A DNA stretch of 50,399 nt from Terriglobales bacterium (lineage in GTDB: Bacteria; Acidobacteriota; Terriglobia; Terriglobales; Acidobacteriaceae). A program made the translations under genes and the position numbers. The notes below the pieces were generated by a model that was given only the letters and a program-made list of their open reading frames with translations, was not told the origin of the DNA and made no database searches. The stretch spans positions 1 to 50,399 of the forward strand of contig JACQDD010000013.1 of NCBI GenBank assembly GCA_016201265.1, in the 5' to 3' direction. Shown here piece by piece: positions 46,297 to 50,399 of the stretch; the first letter of the stretch is position 1, and each line of letters opens with the position of its first letter.

Positions 46297-46701
46297 GTGG
46301 AGCGGTCGGATCCTATTTACGAACTGCTATCGCGGGTGAAGACGATTGCAGTGGTGGGGCTGTCGGACAGCCCGCTGCGGCCCAGCCATGGTGTTTCGGC
46401 TTACATGCAGTCGCAGGGATACAGGATCATTCCGGTGAATCCGCAGATTACGGAGGCGCTGGGGGAGAATTCTTATCCGTCGCTGCTCGACGTTCCGGAA
46501 AAAATTGACCTGGTGGATGTGTTCCGGCGGCCGGAGTATGTGGATGAGATTGTCGAGCAGGCCATTCAGCTGAAGATCCCGGCGATCTGGTTGCAGGAAG
46601 ATGTGGTCAACGAGCGGGCCGCGGAGAGAGCGCGCAAGGCCGGGGTGTTCGTGGTGATGGACCGGTGCATTCTAAAAGAGCACCGAGCGCGGTTCGGGTG
46701 A
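46297..46701 (+). CDS. CoA-binding domain protein (YccU-like)
   Basis: VKTIAVVGLSDSPLRPSHGVSAYMQSQGYRIIPVNP; DVFRRPEYV; IWLQEDVVNE. Confidence 0.93.
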   Translation: MERSDPIYELLSRVKTIAVVGLSDSPLRPSHGVSAYMQSQGYRIIPVNPQITEALGENSYPSLLDVPEKIDLVDVFRRPEYVDEIVEQAIQLKIPAIWLQEDVVNERAAERARKAGVFVVMDRCILKEHRARFG

Positions 46702-46760
46702 CGAACCCGACGAGAATCCGGATCGGAAACAAGAGTTTGCAGGCGGGTGTCTAATTTATC

Positions 46761-47150
46761 GTGAAGCTGACTTGCTTAGTGACGTGCGTCCTGCTGCTTG
46801 AATTGTCATTGGTGGGACAGGAGCCGCCGGCGAATCCCTGCGCGGCCGGGGCGATGTCTTCCGCCGAAAGGGGACGTGAACCTCAGCGGCTTCAGTCAGA
46901 CCGGGAACCTCGACGAGGTCAGCAAGAAACTCAGAACCCTTGCGATAGCAACAGTTCTCTGTCAAAGTCCGATCCCAGCGGCGATGCGGTCGGATGGGAT
47001 CCCGTGAGCGTTTGGGATGGCCCGAACGCCGGGGAGTTTGTGGTTTTCTTCTTTGCGGGCTTGTTTATCTGCGCACCGGTTTTCTTGGTTGTTAGACGAC
47101 TGAGAAGCCGGAAGCGCGAATCACTGGTGGTGAAAAAGCTTCTCGAATAG
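46761..47150 (+). CDS. Hypothetical exported/membrane protein (129 aa), uncertain
   Basis: Signal-like N-terminus and C-terminal TM (FVVFFFAGLFICAPVFLVVRRL); low-complexity middle. Confidence 0.4.
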   Translation: MKLTCLVTCVLLLELSLVGQEPPANPCAAGAMSSAERGREPQRLQSDREPRRGQQETQNPCDSNSSLSKSDPSGDAVGWDPVSVWDGPNAGEFVVFFFAGLFICAPVFLVVRRLRSRKRESLVVKKLLE

Positions 47151-47176
47151 GTCGGCGCGTTGATCGAGCCTACCTC

Positions 47177-48514
47177 TTACTCCGGGCGGGCACCGACTAG
47201 GATCACCGTCGCATCATCGCGCAGGCCGGTGCCGTTTACGAATTGTTTTACGTCGGCCAGCAGAGATTCCAGCGAAGCATCGGGTAGTTGCAGTTGCGCC
47301 AGCAGCCGTTCCGGGCCGTATTCCTCGCCGGTCGCGAGGGCGGCTTCGGTGATGCCGTCGGAATAGATGGCGAGCCGCGCGTGCGGGCTCAGGGTGATTT
47401 CTGTTTCGGAGAACTTGCTGACGGCGATCCCAAGCGGTAGGCCGTGTTCGGTTGCGATCCAACGATGGCCGTCAGGCTCGACCAGGAGTGGCGGCAGATG
47501 GCCGGCGTTGGCCAGGCGCAAGCGGCGGGTTGAGGGATCGAATTCCGCGTACACCATGGTGACGAAACGGCCGCAGGGGAAGTCTTCCACCATCATGTTG
47601 TTGAGGCGGGTCAGCACCTCGGCGGGTCCGGAGCCGGTCTGCGCGAGCGAGCGCAACATGCCACGGGTGGCGGACATCAGTAGCGCGGCGGCGGTGCCTT
47701 TACCGGAGACGTCGGCGAGGACGAGGCCCCAGCGGCCGTCGGACAGCGGGATGAAGTCGTACCAATCGCCGCCGATGGCGCCGGCGGGAATCGAGAGCCC
47801 GGACACGCGGAAGCCGGGAATGAGCGGCGAACTGCGCGGCAGCAGAGCCTGTTGAATTGAGCGGGCTTCCTCGGCCTCGCGGCTCATGAGTTGGCGCTGC
47901 TCGCGTTCATCTCCGAAGCGGCGCGCGTTTTGCACGGCGACGGCCACGTGCGAGCAGAGGCCCTGCAGCAAACGGAGCTGCGCAGGCGAGAAGGCGTCCA
48001 GTTCACAGTGCGAAGCTGTGAAGACGCCGATCAGATCGCCCTCCACATGGAGCGGGATGGCGACTTCCGAGCGGACGTCGGGCTCGCAGGGCTTGTAGTA
48101 GGGATCTCGGGTTACGTCGGGGGCGTAGCGCATCTGACGGGTGGCGGCCACGTATCCAACCATTCCTTCGGTGCCAACCTTCATTCGATGCCCTTTGCCG
48201 TGCACCGAGCAGCCGCGCATGCCGGAAAGAACCAATTCGCTGTTGGCGGCGTCGTGAAGATAGATATTGATTTCGACGCAGCCGAGCGAGGCAGCAACTT
48301 CGTCGGCGATACGCTGGACGATCTCGTCCAGGTCCAGGCTGGCAGTGATCCGTTGCGCGAACTTTTGCAGGCGCACTAATTCGGCAAGCTTGAAGGCGGG
48401 TGTTTCGGGAGCAGGCAGACTGGGAAAGTCGAAATCGGTGCGCGGAGTGGTGGCCACGACAAAACCCTCCTGACCGGCGGGCCGGTTGAGGAGATTGCTG
48501 AAAAAGTCCCTCAA
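47177..48514 (-). CDS. GAF + PP2C-type (SpoIIE/RsbU-like) serine phosphatase
   Basis: GAF-like DLDEIVQRIADEVAASLG...; SIQQALLPRSSPLIPGFRVSGLSIPAGAIGGDWYDFIPLSDGRWGLVLADVSGKGTAAAL; start codon uncertain. Confidence 0.9.
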   Translation of the reverse strand: MRDFFSNLLNRPAGQEGFVVATTPRTDFDFPSLPAPETPAFKLAELVRLQKFAQRITASLDLDEIVQRIADEVAASLGCVEINIYLHDAANSELVLSGMRGCSVHGKGHRMKVGTEGMVGYVAATRQMRYAPDVTRDPYYKPCEPDVRSEVAIPLHVEGDLIGVFTASHCELDAFSPAQLRLLQGLCSHVAVAVQNARRFGDEREQRQLMSREAEEARSIQQALLPRSSPLIPGFRVSGLSIPAGAIGGDWYDFIPLSDGRWGLVLADVSGKGTAAALLMSATRGMLRSLAQTGSGPAEVLTRLNNMMVEDFPCGRFVTMVYAEFDPSTRRLRLANAGHLPPLLVEPDGHRWIATEHGLPLGIAVSKFSETEITLSPHARLAIYSDGITEAALATGEEYGPERLLAQLQLPDASLESLLADVKQFVNGTGLRDDATVILVGARPE

Positions 48515-48600
48515 TTGTCATCCCGAGCGAAGCGAGGGGTCTGCAGTTCTGCTGGACTCCGGACCGAATGCAGATCCCTCGCTTCGCTCGGGATGACAAT
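48514..48600. repeat. Long inverted repeat ATTGTCATCCCGAGCGAAGCGAGGG(G/A)TCTGCA
   Basis: 32-nt arms (48514-48545, 48569-48600), 1 mismatch, 23-nt loop. Confidence 0.97.
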
Positions 48601-48646
48601 CAGAAGGCTTTTCTGCGAACTCCTTAAGATGATCCGATTCCACAAA

Positions 48647-49826
48647 TCAGCCTTCCGATTCTCTTTTTGTTCGACTTGATTTCGTCTGCCGGAGGCTTTT
48701 GATTTCCTCCAGGCGCTCACGAATTCGCTTCTCTACGCCCTCGCTGGTGGGCTGGTAATAGGTGCGGTTGCGCAGGCTGTCGGGGAGGCATTGCATGCCG
48801 GCTACCTTGTCTTGCACATCGTGGGCGTACTGGTAACCCTGGCCGTAGCCCAGGCCTTTCATCAGGCCGGTGGGGGCATTGCGCAGGTGCAAAGGGACGG
48901 GTTCGGCGGCGGTGCGTTCCACATCATCCCGAACGGCGCCGTAGGCGGTGTAGAGCGCGTTGGATTTCGGCGCGAGGGAGAGGTAAACGACGGCCTGGGC
49001 GAGCGCGAGATTGCCTTCGGGCATGCCGATGAAGTCCACGGCATCGCGAGTTGTAGTGCTCTTCGCCGGATTTGTCGTAGAGGAGGACGCGTTTCTGCAA
49101 CGCTTCATGGACCATTTCGTCGGAGAGCATGCTGGTGCTGGATTGCTGAGCGAGCGCGGCAGCCACCTCGAGCGCGTTGTAGGCGCTGCGGGCATCGCCG
49201 CTGGAGTACGCGGCAATCTTCTGAAGAACTTCGTCGGAGGCTTCGAGGTGAAGCTGGCCAAGGCCGCGTTCCGTGTCGGAGAGGGCGCGCCGCAGAAGAA
49301 GCACGATCTGATCTTCGGTGAGCGGTTTCAGCACGTACACACGGCAGCGCGAAAGCAGCGCGGAGATGATTTCGAAGGAAGGATTCTCGGTAGTGGCGCC
49401 GATCAGGCGGATGCTGCCTTTTTCGACGTAAGGCAGGAAGGCATCCTGCTGGGCCTTGTTGAAGCGATGAATTTCGTCCACGAAAACGATGGTGCGGGTG
49501 CCGTACTGGCGGGCGCGGTCGGCGTCGGCCATGACCTGCTTGATTTCTTTGATGCCGGAGAGCACGGCGGAAAACTCGATGAACTCGGCCTTGGTGATGC
49601 CGGCGATGATCTTGGCGAGAGTGGTTTTGCCGGTGCCGGGCGGTCCCCAGAAGATCATGGAACCGGGGTCGTCACGCTCGATCTGGACGCGCAGCGGTTT
49701 GCCGGGACCGACGAGGTGCTCCTGGCCGACGAATTCTTCGAGCGTGCGGGGCCGCATGCGGTCGGCGAGGGGGCGGGCGCCGGGGGCGGCGTTGTCAGCG
49801 CTCGGGATGGGTTGGAACAAACTCAC
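48647..49826 (-). pseudogene. rarA: Replication-associated recombination protein A (RarA/MgsA AAA ATPase) with internal frame-breaking deletion
   Basis: 5' part MSLFQPIPSADN...GPPGTGKTTLAKIIAG...FVDEIHRFNKAQQDAFLP...LLYDKSGEEHYN; 3' part in another frame RDAVDFIGMPEGNLALAQAVVYLSLAPKSNALYTAYGA... Confidence 0.85.
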
Positions 49827-49838
49827 GCGGACACCTTT

Positions 49839-49865
49839 TCACCACAGAGTCACAGAGACACAGAG
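49839..49865. repeat. Solo copy of the 27-mer GxxExxY-unit terminal repeat
   Basis: TCACCACAGAGTCACAGAGACACAGAG, identical to 21639-21665. Confidence 0.95.
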
Positions 49866-49866
49866 A

Positions 49867-49992
49867 AAGTCAGAAGTCAGAAGGCAGATTGCAGAAGTAG
49901 GACGCCCCGGGTTTGAGTGCTTGGCGATTTTCGTTCCATGTTTACCAATCTTAAGATTTTACTTCTGCAATCTGACTTCTGACTTCTGACTT
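49867..49992. repeat. 33-bp inverted repeats (1 mismatch) around a 60-bp core
   Basis: AAGTCAGAAGTCAGAAG(G/T)CAGATTGCAGAAGTA at 49867-49899 and reverse-complemented at 49960-49992. Confidence 0.95.
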
Positions 49993-50399
49993 GCTCTTGC
50001 AGCTTCATACAACACAATACTCGCTGCCACGCCCGCGTTGAGCGATTCCACTTGCGCGGCCTGTGGGATGACGATGGTTTCGTCCATGTGATGCATGAGG
50101 TCGCGAGGGAGGCCGGCGCCTTCGTTGCCGATGAAGATGGCCAGGGGCAGAGTCCAGGTGGCTTCGGGCAGCGGAGTTCCTTTGTGCGAGGAGGTTGCAA
50201 CCAGGCGCACGCGGCGCTGGCGCAGCAGCGCGATCAGTTCACCGGAGGGGATCTGAAGGAAAGGCAATCGGAAAATCGAGCCCGCCGAGCCGCGGAGAAC
50301 TTTCGCATTGAAGGGGCTGACAGTTCCTTCCGACAGGAAAATGCCGGCGGCGCCGAAGGCTTCGGCGGAGCGGAAGATGGTACCGAGGTTGCCGGGGTC
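49959..50399 (-). CDS. TrmH/SpoU family RNA methyltransferase (5' truncated by window edge)
   Basis: DPGNLGTIFRSAEAFGAAGIFLSEGTVSPFNAKVLRGSAGSIFRLPF; FIGNEGAGLPRDL; VESLNAGVAASIVLYEA. Confidence 0.93.
   Translation of the reverse strand, partial: DPGNLGTIFRSAEAFGAAGIFLSEGTVSPFNAKVLRGSAGSIFRLPFLQIPSGELIALLRQRRVRLVATSSHKGTPLPEATWTLPLAIFIGNEGAGLPRDLMHHMDETIVIPQAAQVESLNAGVAASIVLYEAARASQKSEVRLQK

Noticed and set aside
46756-46965. 69-aa minus ORF
   Set aside because: Overlaps a + strand ORF with signal peptide and TM; no family evidence for either, minus frame less plausible.

Overview
This 50.4 kb, GC-rich window looks acidobacterial, judging by the Oar/Cna-type TonB-dependent receptor and the style of the intergenic repeats. 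It is mostly chromosomal genes: typA, lnt, prfB with a programmed frameshift, lpxD, an acyltransferase, rarA, a TrmH/SpoU methyltransferase and tRNA-Arg(CCG). There is also an apparent polyamine/omega-amino-acid catabolism region (~7.5-23.3 kb) and a three-gene glycosyltransferase/secretion locus next to a PilZ protein (~23.3-27.9 kb). The strongest unexplained signal is a 434-bp unit: a GxxExxY (PDDEXK_3-like) ORF lying between perfect 27-bp inverted repeats built from CACAGAG heptamers. The identical 27-mer recurs as a solo copy about 28 kb away, and a 141-bp ORF-less IR pair of the same family sits at 29.3 kb. A second signal is a three-copy, two-hairpin intergenic element with compensatory stem changes and constant loops. 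Other observations are a likely CTG start for typA, a tricistronic DUF433/DUF5615/HTH module, a MerR-XRE-cupin regulator, a 46-aa membrane ORF absent from the ORF track, and three genes (potD-like, class III aminotransferase, rarA) that look internally deleted and frame-broken. All family calls come from reading the sequence; no database search was run.
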